A stretch of DNA of 11,403 nt from Synechococcus sp. HW_metabat.21 (lineage in GTDB: Bacteria > Cyanobacteriota > Cyanobacteriia > PCC-6307 > Cyanobiaceae), in assembly GCA_018623875.1 (NCBI GenBank), contig JAAZUZ010000045.1, forward strand, positions 1 through 11,403, given 5' to 3'. Both the position numbers and the translations under genes were made by a program. This document shows, in pieces, positions 1 through 6,396 of this stretch; position 1 is the first letter of the stretch, and the number at the start of each line of letters is the position of its first letter. The notes beneath the pieces are model-generated. The model saw only the letters and a list, made by a program, of their open reading frames with translations, was not told where the DNA came from and did no database searches.

Positions 1-78
1 AGGTTGGAGGTCCGCTTGCCCCCGCCTGGGGTCCCGTTGCGGATTGCGCGGCTGGTGCTTGGGTTGGGCGGGGGACAT
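1..78 (-). CDS. Possible N-terminal fragment of an unidentified protein, cut by the window edge
   Basis: A minus-strand frame opens with ATG at 78 and stays open for 26 codons to the window edge. It gives a Pro/Gln/Arg-rich start (MSPAQPKHQPRNPQ...). It would lie 63 bases downstream of purT on the same strand. Only a weak GAGAG stands upstream as a ribosome-binding site. The call is uncertain. A plus-strand frame is also open from base 1 to a TGA at 91-93 and ends in GGGHNALR, so this could instead be the tail of a plus-strand gene convergent with purT. GC-rich sequence leaves all frames open here, and 26 codons are too few to identify a family. Confidence 0.3.
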   Translation of the reverse strand, partial: MSPAQPKHQPRNPQRDPRRGQADLQP

Positions 79-123
79 AACGCTCTCAGATGAGCGCAAG
101 CTACCGCCCGTTATCCCTTGGGG

Positions 124-145
124 CTAGAGGGGTTTGGGCCTCTAG
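124..145 (-). other. Perfect 7-bp inverted repeat over the purT stop codon
   Basis: CTAGAGG at 124-130 and CCTCTAG at 139-145 form a perfect 7-bp inverted repeat with an 8-base loop. The purT stop codon (TAG, 144-142) lies inside one arm. It sits where a terminator would be expected, but neither strand has a T run after it. It is therefore either a weak or factor-assisted 3' end structure or chance. Confidence 0.35.
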
Positions 146-1323
146 ATCACCTGGATCTTGCTGGCGGCCTGATCCGCTTTTTGGCGGGCGTCCTCCAGGT
201 CGGTGCCGCGGGCCAGGGCGACTCCCATGCGCCGGTAGGGGCGGGCGTCCGGTTTGCCAAAGAGGAGCACCTGTACATCGGTTTCGGCCAGGGCATCCTC
301 CAGGCCGCTGAAGGCCACGCTCTCGCTTTGGCGCTCGGCGAGGATCACGCGACTTGCCGCCGATCCCTCGGAGCGGATCTCGGGAATGGGCAGTCCCAGG
401 ACAGCCCGCAGGTGCAGCTCGAACTCACTCAGGTTCTGGCCTGCGAGGGTGACCAGGCCGGTGTCATGGGGGCGGGGCGAGAGTTCGGAGAAGACCACCT
501 CACTGCTGCCATCGGGGCGGCGGCAGACGAAAAACTCCACGCCAAAGATCCCCGCTCCGCCGAGGTTGTCCGTGACCTCACGGGCCATCGTTTGTGCGGC
601 GGCCAGCTGCTCCGACTCCAGGCGGGCGGGTTGCCAGCTGCACTGGTAGTCACCCCGCTCTTGGATGTGACCGATGGGCGGGCAGAACAACGTTGGCCCG
701 TTCCACTGTTTGACGGTCAGCAGGGTGATCTCCTGCTCAAAGTGCAGGAACTCCTCGACGATCACCCGGGCTCCGCTGCCTCGGGCTCCAGCCATGGCGG
801 CGTCCCAAGCGGCGGCAATGCCCTCCGGCCCGTCCACCACGCTCTGCCCCTTACCCGAGGAGCTCATCACGGGTTTCACCACCACGGGCCAACCCAGGGG
901 AGCGGCGGCCTGGGCCAATTCCTCGGCGCTGCTCGCATAGGCGAACTTGGCGGTGCGCAGCCCGAGATCCGTGGCGGCCAGGTCGCGGATGCGGTCCCGG
1001 TTCATCGTCACGGCCGTGGCCCGGGCCGTGGGAATCACGGTGGTGCCTTCCGCCTCGAGCTCCGCCAGAGCGTCGACGGCTAGCGCTTCGATTTCCGGGA
1101 TCAAGACGTCCGGCTGGTGCTGCCGCACCACCGCCTTGAGGGCCTCCGGGTCGGTCATGGGCACGACCTCGGCGACGTCCGCGACCTGCATGGCCGGGGC
1201 GCCGGCGTAGCGATCCACCGCGACCACCCGGCATCCGAGGCGCTGGGCCGCGATGGCGACCTCCTTGCCCAATTCACCGCTGCCCAGGAGCATCAGGGTG
1301 CGGGGGAAGTTGGTGCTGGCCAT
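142..1323 (-). CDS. purT: Formate-dependent phosphoribosylglycinamide formyltransferase (GAR transformylase 2)
   Basis: PurT formylates glycinamide ribonucleotide (GAR) using formate and ATP. This is the folate-independent version of the third step of purine synthesis, in the cytosol. The protein has 393 residues, essentially the usual length of the family (E. coli PurT is 392). It belongs to the ATP-grasp superfamily. The N-terminal domain carries GSGELGKE (14-21), the nucleotide-binding loop of the PurT/PurK group. The ATP-grasp core has VVVKPVMSSSGKGQS (147-161), GVEFFV (261-266) and the metal/phosphate segment FSELSPRPHDTG (278-289). The ATG at 1323 puts the first motif at the normal distance from the N-terminus. 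The gene diverges from a small membrane-protein gene only 32 bases away, so its promoter must overlap coding sequence. Identification is secure. Confidence 0.97.
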   Translation of the reverse strand: MASTNFPRTLMLLGSGELGKEVAIAAQRLGCRVVAVDRYAGAPAMQVADVAEVVPMTDPEALKAVVRQHQPDVLIPEIEALAVDALAELEAEGTTVIPTARATAVTMNRDRIRDLAATDLGLRTAKFAYASSAEELAQAAAPLGWPVVVKPVMSSSGKGQSVVDGPEGIAAAWDAAMAGARGSGARVIVEEFLHFEQEITLLTVKQWNGPTLFCPPIGHIQERGDYQCSWQPARLESEQLAAAQTMAREVTDNLGGAGIFGVEFFVCRRPDGSSEVVFSELSPRPHDTGLVTLAGQNLSEFELHLRAVLGLPIPEIRSEGSAASRVILAERQSESVAFSGLEDALAETDVQVLLFGKPDARPYRRMGVALARGTDLEDARQKADQAASKIQVI

Positions 1324-1355
1324 GGCCGCCGCAGAGACGAGAGACTTGCGCGATC

Positions 1356-1544
1356 TTGCATCGCCGCGTGCCCGTGCTGTTGTTCGCCCCGTTTGCTTAC
1401 GCCACTGCCGGTGATGCAGCGGATGGTCTGCTCAATGGTTTGAGCATTGAAGACCTGCAGCGCTGGACCTTGATCTATCTGGGGATTTCGGCGCTGGCCT
1501 TTGTCCTGGTTTGGCTGATTGGCTATTTGCGCCGCGCAGGCTGA
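1356..1544 (+). CDS. Small single-pass membrane protein, hypothetical
   Basis: The predicted protein has 62 residues. Residues 38-57 (LIYLGISALAFVLVWLIGYL) form one clear membrane helix followed by a positive RRAG tail. The N-terminus (VPVLLFAPFAYATAGD) resembles a short signal peptide. The start used here is TTG at 1356, preceded about 10 bases upstream by a purine-rich GAGACGAGAGAC. A GTG at 1368 in the same frame is a reasonable alternative. The gene diverges from purT across 32 bases and ends 4 bases from the stop of the convergent 80-residue gene. I do not recognise a family. The strong hydrophobic helix, the charge pattern and the fit between neighbours argue that it is a real gene. Nothing in the sequence points to a function. 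Confidence 0.65.
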   Translation: MHRRVPVLLFAPFAYATAGDAADGLLNGLSIEDLQRWTLIYLGISALAFVLVWLIGYLRRAG

Positions 1545-1548
1545 GCGC

Positions 1549-1791
1549 TTAGTCCGGTTCGATCAGGTTCAGCTGCCGCACCGGGGACTGTTCATCGATG
1601 AAGCCATAGGCCGCAAAGACGCCGGCATCGCTGTGGGTGATGTGTTGACCATCGCTATGGCGCTCGAGCACAAACCCCTCAGAGGCCATGCGTCGCATCA
1701 GGGCAGCGGCTTCTTCAAAGCGTGCCGCCATCGCCTCGAGACTGGCGCAGTCGCCTGTGAGCCCCGTTTCCTTCCAGGTGAAGTAGGCCAT
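1549..1791 (-). CDS. Conserved hypothetical protein of 80 residues
   Basis: This small soluble protein begins MAYFTWKETGLTGDC. It has a helical middle (SLEAMAARFEEAAALMRRMASEGF, about 17-40) and a C-terminal part with ITHSDAGVFAAYGFIDEQ. No signal peptide, membrane helix or catalytic motif is visible. The composition looks like a folded cytosolic protein. From memory, similar short proteins occur in marine Synechococcus, but I cannot name a family or function. The ATG at 1791 is the only good start. It is close to AGGG, which is nearer than usual for a ribosome-binding site. The gene is convergent with the 62-residue membrane protein. A strong minus-strand terminator (1851-1874) just upstream insulates it from any transcript arriving from the right, so it probably has its own promoter within about 60 bases. 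Confidence 0.8.
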   Translation of the reverse strand: MAYFTWKETGLTGDCASLEAMAARFEEAAALMRRMASEGFVLERHSDGQHITHSDAGVFAAYGFIDEQSPVRQLNLIEPD

Positions 1792-1850
1792 GCCCTGGCA
1801 ATGCGCTGATCTGACCGTAAGACGGGCGGAACAAATGGCGTCTGGCCAAG

Positions 1851-1874
1851 AAAAAAGGGGGTTGCCACACCCCC
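1851..1874 (-). terminator. Rho-independent terminator on the minus strand, parent gene unknown
   Basis: Read on the minus strand, ACCCCC/GGGGGT arms (1869-1874 and 1857-1862) form a 6-bp GC stem with a 6-base loop, followed at once by six T's (1856-1851). The plus strand has no T run after the stem, so direction is clear. The odd point is that no recognised minus-strand gene lies upstream: the next features to the right are small plus-strand genes. It may end an unannotated small RNA or a very short mRNA. Confidence 0.85.
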
Positions 1875-1887
1875 TCGAGAATCTCCC

Positions 1888-1913
1888 TTGCCCGACCCGA
1901 AGGTCGTGGGCAA
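1888..1913 (-). other. Stable minus-strand hairpin with UUCG tetraloop
   Basis: On the minus strand TTGCC and CGACC pair with GGTCG and GGCAA, giving 5 + 5 bp around a 2-base bulge and capped by a C(UUCG)G tetraloop, one of the most stable RNA loops known. It lies 13 bases upstream of the minus-strand terminator stem, so the two would sit together at the 3' end of one transcript. This is the arrangement of a structured small RNA or the 3' UTR of a small mRNA. No known RNA family is recognised. Confidence 0.6.
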
Positions 1914-1914
1914 A

Positions 1915-2001
1915 TCATGCGCTGCGGCAGGGGTTTGAACTGTTGTTCTTGTAACGCTCTGCGGCCTGTGTGGGCTGCCGCTGACAGTGTTGGGTGATCA
2001 A
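1915..2001 (-). CDS. Very short candidate reading frame ahead of the orphan terminator (speculative)
   Basis: A minus-strand frame from TTG at 2001 to TGA at 1917-1915 encodes 28 residues (MITQHCQRQPTQAAERYKNN...). Its stop is directly followed by the UUCG hairpin and then the terminator, which is what a tiny mRNA would look like. There is no good ribosome-binding site and no family is recognised. An untranslated small RNA over the same stretch is at least as likely. Confidence 0.15.
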   Translation of the reverse strand: MITQHCQRQPTQAAERYKNNSSNPCRSA

Positions 2002-2016
2002 TGTGACCGTTGCGTC

Positions 2017-2166
2017 ATGACGTCTGCAGGCCGGGCTGTGCGACTGATCGTGCTGATCCTGTTGCTCGCCTCAGGCGTGGTGATGTGCACCTGGTTGGGG
2101 GAAAGCCCTCCACCGGTGAACAACACCGAGGCTGATGAAGCCATGCCCGCTTTGCAAGCGCAATAG
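2017..2166 (+). CDS. Very small membrane or secreted protein of 49 residues
   Basis: ATG at 2017 to TAG at 2164-2166 encodes 49 residues. A positive N-terminus (MTSAGRAVR) is followed by a hydrophobic stretch (about 10-23, LIVLILLLASGVVM), then CTWLGESPPPV and an acidic tail (NNTEADEAMPALQAQ). This positive / hydrophobic / acidic layout is typical of a membrane-anchored miniprotein with an outside tail, and would not be expected by chance. C24 is not in a good lipobox because M23 precedes it. No clear ribosome-binding site is seen. It is the first of three small plus-strand membrane-type genes, followed 107 bases later by the 70-residue gene. The function is unknown. Confidence 0.55.
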   Translation: MTSAGRAVRLIVLILLLASGVVMCTWLGESPPPVNNTEADEAMPALQAQ

Positions 2167-2273
2167 GCCTGGACAACCTTCCGGCTTTGCGTAACGATTA
2201 AGACCGAACTTCTTGGTTTGGCGGCAAAGCAAAGCAATGCCCACTCCAAAGCGTCTGCAAGCGATCTGAGTCG

Positions 2274-2486
2274 ATGGAAATTCTGATCCATCTGCCAGCT
2301 GTGATGGTGGCCGGATCCGCGGCGTTCATCGGCTATTCCTATTACTCCGCGGCCGTTCAGCGGGCGGCAAAACGGGAGCGCCTGCGCCAGTCCGCCTATC
2401 CCAATCCCGTCGCATTCTCCACGCGCAAGGCGGAGACCGAACGTGCCGATTTGGAGCCAGCTCGCGATTGGGATGTGGCTGCATGA
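2274..2486 (+). CDS. Small membrane-anchored protein of 70 residues, hypothetical
   Basis: The N-terminal segment (about 7-24, LPAVMVAGSAAFIGYSYY) is a likely membrane anchor. A basic stretch follows (QRAAKRERLRQ, 29-39), then a polar tail rich in Glu, Asp and Arg (RKAETERADLEPARDW). The positive residues just after the helix suggest that the C-terminus faces the cytoplasm. The start is ATG at 2274 with a short GAG 5-7 bases upstream. Its stop overlaps the ATG of the next gene (ATGA at 2483-2486), which implies translational coupling and joint expression. I do not recognise the family. Confidence 0.7.
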   Translation: MEILIHLPAVMVAGSAAFIGYSYYSAAVQRAAKRERLRQSAYPNPVAFSTRKAETERADLEPARDWDVAA

Positions 2487-2713
2487 GGCCGCGCTGGCCC
2501 TGGTTTGTGCTGCTGTTGATGGGGGGTATTGCCGCAGGGGTGGCCTGGTTCTGGGTGGACCACCGTCAGGTCTGTGCCCGTTGGGCCTCCATGCAACTCA
2601 GTGATGCTGAGGCGATGGAGCAATTGCAGCTGAAGCCGGGGCGCTACAACGCCTATTCGACGGTCCTCGGCTACTGCCGCTACTACCGGGTCAGCTCAAG
2701 CCAGCAGCAGTAA
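2483..2713 (+). CDS. Small membrane-anchored protein of 76 residues, hypothetical
   Basis: The start is placed at ATG 2483, which overlaps the stop of the preceding gene in ATGA. An upstream in-frame GTG/ATG option would add a few residues of poor context. The N-terminus (MRPRWPWFVLLLMGGIAAGVAWFWV) is one membrane helix. A domain of about 50 residues follows, with CARWASMQLSDAEAMEQLQL and a C-terminal GRYNAYSTVLGYCRYY, and a Ser/Gln tail. Two cysteines in the outer part (C31 and C68) could matter, but nothing shows how. The last 18 bases overlap the end of mraY on the other strand, a tail-to-tail overlap. The gene forms a coupled pair with the 70-residue membrane protein. The family is not recognised. 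Confidence 0.72.
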   Translation: MRPRWPWFVLLLMGGIAAGVAWFWVDHRQVCARWASMQLSDAEAMEQLQLKPGRYNAYSTVLGYCRYYRVSSSQQQ

Positions 2714-3787
2714 TCCCAAGGCGGCCAGCCCGGCGCTGATCAGCCAGAAGCCAACGACCACCTGTTGTTCCGAGGCGCCACCCAGTTCGAAGTGGTGGTG
2801 CAGCGGAGCCATGCGGAAGACGCGCCGGCCGACACCATCGGGGCCCTTGGTGGCCTTGAACACCCAGACCTGCACGATCACCGAGAGGGATTCCGCCAGG
2901 AAGATCCCGCCCATCAAGAGCAGGGCCCAGAGGCTGTTGCTCAATAGGGCCACCGCGGCCAGGGCCGCCCCCATGGCCAGGGAACCGGTGTCACCCATGA
3001 ACACCCGGGCCGGGTGCCGGTTGAAGAGCAAGAAACCCAGCCAGCAGCCAGCCATGGCCGCGCAGAAGCCGGCGAGGGCGGGGTCCCCCTCATTGCCCCG
3101 GAGCATCAGCTGCACCCCCATGCCGCTGAAGACGATCGCTCCGCAGCCGGCCGCCAGGCCATCGAGGCCGTCGGTGAGGTTGGTGGCGTTGCTTTCCGCC
3201 AAGAAGACGAAGAGCCCCAGGGGCCAGATCAGTAGCCCCAGGGGCAGGACCCAGCCCAGGGGCAGGGCGATCTGGGCGGTGATCAGCTCATGCCAGGCGG
3301 CCCATGCCAGGAATGCAGTGGCGCTGAGACCCTGCAGCAGCAGCTTGCCGCTGGGCGAGAGCCCGGTGTTGTGGCGTTTGGTCAGGCTGCGCCAGTCATC
3401 GAATCCGCCGATGGCCATGTAGGCCAGGGTGATCGCCGCGACCCCGGGCAAGCGCAGGTCGCTCGGCGCAATCAGCCCTCCCACGAGCACGCCGACGGGG
3501 ACGACGAGCAGTCCTCCCATCGTGGGTGTCCCCGCTTTGCTCAGGTGGCTTTGGGGCCCCTCCTGGCGGATGACCTGTCCGAGTTTCAGGTTGCGTAGTC
3601 GGGGAACGCCCCAGGCGCAGACCACGGCGCTGATGGCGGCCGCCACCAGGAGCGGAATACTGAGCTGAGGGGTTCGTGTGAACCAGTCGCAGCCGGCGCA
3701 GACCCCCAACAGCAACAAACCCAGCAACAGCGCCAGGCGGCGGCTGTTGCTGGGCATCGAGGCGATGAACCTGCTGGTGGAGACCAC
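2696..3787 (-). CDS. mraY: Phospho-N-acetylmuramoyl-pentapeptide transferase
   Basis: MraY moves phospho-MurNAc-pentapeptide from UDP to undecaprenyl phosphate, making lipid I. This is the first membrane step of peptidoglycan synthesis, in the plasma membrane. The 363 residues match the family length (about 360), with roughly ten membrane helices. Hallmarks are GPQSHLSKAGTPTMGG (77-92), the aspartate pair in GGFDDW (127-132), NLTDGLDGLA (203-212), NRHPARVFMGDTGS (256-269) and the C-terminal PLHHHFE (328-334). The longest start is GTG at 3787; an ATG at 3757 (MPSNSRR...) is also possible, and neither has a clear ribosome-binding site. It follows the DUF3134 gene by 14 bases and is probably cotranscribed with it. 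In many bacteria mraY lies in the dcw cluster, but here it stands apart. Confidence 0.96.
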   Translation of the reverse strand: MVSTSRFIASMPSNSRRLALLLGLLLLGVCAGCDWFTRTPQLSIPLLVAAAISAVVCAWGVPRLRNLKLGQVIRQEGPQSHLSKAGTPTMGGLLVVPVGVLVGGLIAPSDLRLPGVAAITLAYMAIGGFDDWRSLTKRHNTGLSPSGKLLLQGLSATAFLAWAAWHELITAQIALPLGWVLPLGLLIWPLGLFVFLAESNATNLTDGLDGLAAGCGAIVFSGMGVQLMLRGNEGDPALAGFCAAMAGCWLGFLLFNRHPARVFMGDTGSLAMGAALAAVALLSNSLWALLLMGGIFLAESLSVIVQVWVFKATKGPDGVGRRVFRMAPLHHHFELGGASEQQVVVGFWLISAGLAALGLLLLA

Positions 3788-3793
3788 AGGGGC

Positions 3794-3812
3794 GGGAGGA
3801 ATCAGTCCTCCC
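3794..3812 (-). other. Perfect hairpin over the DUF3134 stop, just upstream of mraY
   Basis: GGGAGGA (3794-3800) and TCCTCCC (3806-3812) form a perfect 7-bp inverted repeat with a 5-base loop. The loop contains the stop codon of the DUF3134 gene (3804-3802). On the minus strand the hairpin ends 6 bases before the GTG start of mraY, and GGGAGGA is an arm of it. No T run follows, so it is not a standard terminator. It could affect processing or the relative translation of the two genes. Confidence 0.4.
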
Positions 3813-4077
3813 AGTTTTCCTCGTTTTGCTCGTCGTCGGCTTTGTAGTCCTCTTTCTCGCCCATCAGTGCGGACAGTTCTTCTTCTTCCACGGTGCTGAC
3901 GTCGCTGGTGGCGGCTTCCTCGTCCACGACGAGGCGGCCGCTGGTCTCCAGCCAGCTCAGGAGATCGGGCTCTTCGCGCAGGGGCAGCACCGGGGCGGGT
4001 TCGCTGCGGCCATAGCGGGTCAGCGAAGGATTAATGCCATCCAGCTGGGTGAGGCTGGTGCTGAGGTTGCTGCTCAT
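3802..4077 (-). CDS. DUF3134 family protein
   Basis: The protein has 91 residues. The conserved core at about 15-44 contains NPSLTRYGR followed by PLREEPDLLSWLE, which I recognise as the DUF3134 family of cyanobacteria. The C-terminal third is strongly acidic (TVEEEELSALMGEKEDYKAD, then EQNEENWED), probably disordered. It has no signal peptide or membrane helix, so it is cytosolic. The family has no established function. It precedes mraY on the same strand with a 14-base gap, suggesting one transcript, and is divergent from the argG pair. The start is ATG at 4077 without an obvious ribosome-binding site. The N-terminus leads straight into the conserved core, so the start is plausible. Confidence 0.88.
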   Translation of the reverse strand: MSSNLSTSLTQLDGINPSLTRYGRSEPAPVLPLREEPDLLSWLETSGRLVVDEEAATSDVSTVEEEELSALMGEKEDYKADDEQNEENWED

Positions 4078-4179
4078 CGCGTGAGGCCCGTCGGACGTCG
4101 GTGTACAGAAGTGCCGGGTTCGTAGCTACCCAGCTGGCGCCAATCCGCCATCCTATCTGAGACTCTCCCTGGGCCCCTG
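4078..4179. promoter_or_regulatory. Divergent intergenic region between the DUF3134 and argG transcripts
   Basis: This 102-base stretch separates two divergent gene pairs and should carry promoters for both. A TAGGAT-like -10 element can be read on the minus strand near 4150-4155, opposite a CCTATCTG on the plus strand. Neither has a matching -35 at the right distance. No operator or riboswitch is recognised, and promoter positions remain inferred from context. Confidence 0.4.
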
Positions 4180-4442
4180 ATGGCAGCGGCGAAATGGTGG
4201 CAGCTGGCGCCCGCCTGGGGCGTCGCTCTTGTCATGAGTGGGCTTTTGGTCTGGGCAGGACGCCACTGGCCAACGCCGTTGTTGGCGCAAGCCTGGGCCC
4301 AGGAGCGGCCCGATTTAGCGGTGGTTCTGGCCTTGGCGTTGGTCCTGCTCCCGCCTCTGGGGATGGCCCTTTGGCTGGCGCTCCAGCTGGCTCGCCACCG
4401 CGACAGTGGAGAATCGATCGATCGCGCGCATGGAGAGCGTTA

Positions 4443-4443
<1 letters not shown>
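4180..4443 (+). CDS. Two-helix membrane protein coupled to argG, hypothetical
   Basis: The protein has 87 residues with two hydrophobic helices (about 9-27 and 46-70) separated by RHWPTPLLAQAWAQERPD. A short charged tail follows (ARHRDSGESIDRAHGER). The stop TAA shares one base with the argG ATG (TAATG at 4441-4445), so the genes are almost certainly translated in sequence from one mRNA. The argG ribosome-binding site (GGAG) lies inside this reading frame. I do not recognise a family, and nothing visible links it chemically to arginine synthesis. It may simply share the promoter. The region between the helices contains no obvious catalytic residues. Confidence 0.75.
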
Positions 4444-5642
<1,199 letters not shown>

Positions 5643-5645
5643 GGC

Positions 5646-5951
5646 CTAGGCCGCTTCGGGCCAGAGCGGCCTCACCCGAGCACGCCCCTCGGGTTGGAGG
5701 GGAAGGATCAACGGCTCGTCCCGCTCAGGGGACTGCGGCTTCAGTTGGGGGTGACCCTGCTGGAGCCGTTCGTTTTCTGCGATCAAAAGCCGTTGTCGCT
5801 CAAGGATGGGTTCGAGCCGTTGGCTGAACTTCCTCTCGAAGATTCCGGGCAGTTCCGCGAGCAGGGACTCCAGCTCAGCGATCTGCTGCTGCGCCCGCTC
5901 CAGCTCCTGTTGGCTCTGGGTGAAGGCCGCCTGCAGGTCCTGGTGCTCCAA
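5646..5951 (-). CDS. Coiled-coil protein, hypothetical, non-ATG start
   Basis: The frame encodes about 101 residues with a long heptad-like helix over about 5-65, rich in Gln, Glu and Leu (QSQQELERAQQQIAELESLL, then FERKFSQRLEPILERQRLL). A Pro-rich tail follows, ending RPLWPEAA. This is a coiled-coil protein that probably forms oligomers or binds a partner; no family is recognised. No ATG is available. TTG at 5951 is the listed start but lacks a close ribosome-binding site. An in-frame ATT at 5963 lies 6 bases from a perfect AGGAGG, which is itself the 3' arm of the rpsF terminator, so the true start may be there. The frame ends 3 bases from the argG stop. Codon composition matches the neighbours. 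Confidence 0.7.
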   Translation of the reverse strand: MEHQDLQAAFTQSQQELERAQQQIAELESLLAELPGIFERKFSQRLEPILERQRLLIAENERLQQGHPQLKPQSPERDEPLILPLQPEGRARVRPLWPEAA

Positions 5952-5963
5952 CGGCCGGCCAAT

Positions 5964-6000
5964 AAAAAACCTCCTGGAACCTAACCAAGGCTCCAGGAGG
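5964..6000 (-). terminator. Rho-independent terminator of rpsF
   Basis: On the minus strand a 12-bp stem (5989-6000 with 5970-5981, one G-U pair) closes a 7-base loop and is followed by six T's (5969-5964) and then ATT. It starts 28 bases after the rpsF stop codon, so it ends the rpsF transcript. The downstream arm ends in AGGAGG, a perfect ribosome-binding sequence that sits just before the start region of the coiled-coil gene. Confidence 0.92.
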
Positions 6001-6027
6001 GGACAAGAGGCGAGAAGCCTTTGGTGA

Positions 6028-6396
6028 TCAGGACGCGGAGGACTGCAGGGCAGCTTCGTCGCTGGTGGCTTGGGGTGCAGGGCCGGTGCGGGGAGCGGGC
6101 AGGGGGCCGTCCTGCTTGACGGTCAGGTAGCGGATCACGTCTTCGCTGAGGCGCATGGCCTTCTCGAGGGCTGCCACCTGTTGGCCGTCGCCGTTGTGGG
6201 CGAGCTGCACGTAGATCCCTTCCTTGTGCTTGGCGATGGTGTAGGCCAGGCGGCGCTTGCCGCGCATCTGGCAATCCAGCACTTCAGCACCGGCTTCGGT
6301 GACGAGATCGCGGTACTTGGTGATATGGGTTTCCACCTCTTCCTCCGGGATGTCCGGACGAAGGATGTACATCGTTTCGTAGTAGGGCTGCGACAT
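6028..6396 (-). CDS. rpsF: Small ribosomal subunit protein bS6
   Basis: S6 binds 16S rRNA in the platform of the 30S subunit as a heterodimer with S18. The 122-residue protein has the S6 ferredoxin-like fold, with the start YYETMYILRP (5-14), the signature around GKRRLAYTIAKHKEGIYV (46-63) and RLSEDVIRYLTVK (82-94). The C-terminal tail (PLPAPRTGPAPQATSDEAA...) is Pro/Ala-rich and likely disordered, as is common for bacterial S6 tails. The start is ATG at 6396. The leader (6397-6484) has no strong Shine-Dalgarno sequence but holds overlapping inverted repeats that may mediate autoregulation. rpsR (S18) is not next to it, unlike in E. coli. The gene follows a Tic20-family gene on the same strand by 88 bases and ends in a strong terminator. 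Confidence 0.97.
   Translation of the reverse strand: MSQPYYETMYILRPDIPEEEVETHITKYRDLVTEAGAEVLDCQMRGKRRLAYTIAKHKEGIYVQLAHNGDGQQVAALEKAMRLSEDVIRYLTVKQDGPLPAPRTGPAPQATSDEAALQSSAS

Noticed and set aside
118..1083. Long plus-strand open frame opposite purT
   Set aside because: It is fully antisense to a gene with intact PurT motifs. Long shadow frames are expected in GC-rich DNA, and its translation has no family motif.
1698..1918. Minus-strand open frames of 67-71 codons
   Set aside because: They run through the UUCG hairpin and terminator and into the 80-residue gene in the wrong frame, and the translations look random.
1881..1990. Possible tRNA, 6S, SRP or Yfr-type RNA in the gap before 2017
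   Set aside because: No T-arm GGTTCGA, SRP GGAAG-type loop, or Yfr1 ACTCCTCACAC core is present on either strand, so no named RNA family can be assigned.
1998..2291. 97-codon minus-strand open frame
   Set aside because: It is antisense to the 49-residue membrane protein. Its translation has no helix pattern or motif, and it stops just where the candidate small transcript would run.
4194..4442. N-terminal extension of argG by 83 codons
   Set aside because: The extension is out of frame with the two-helix protein and has a composition typical of non-coding frames. ArgG normally starts about 10 residues before its PP-loop, which fits ATG 4443.
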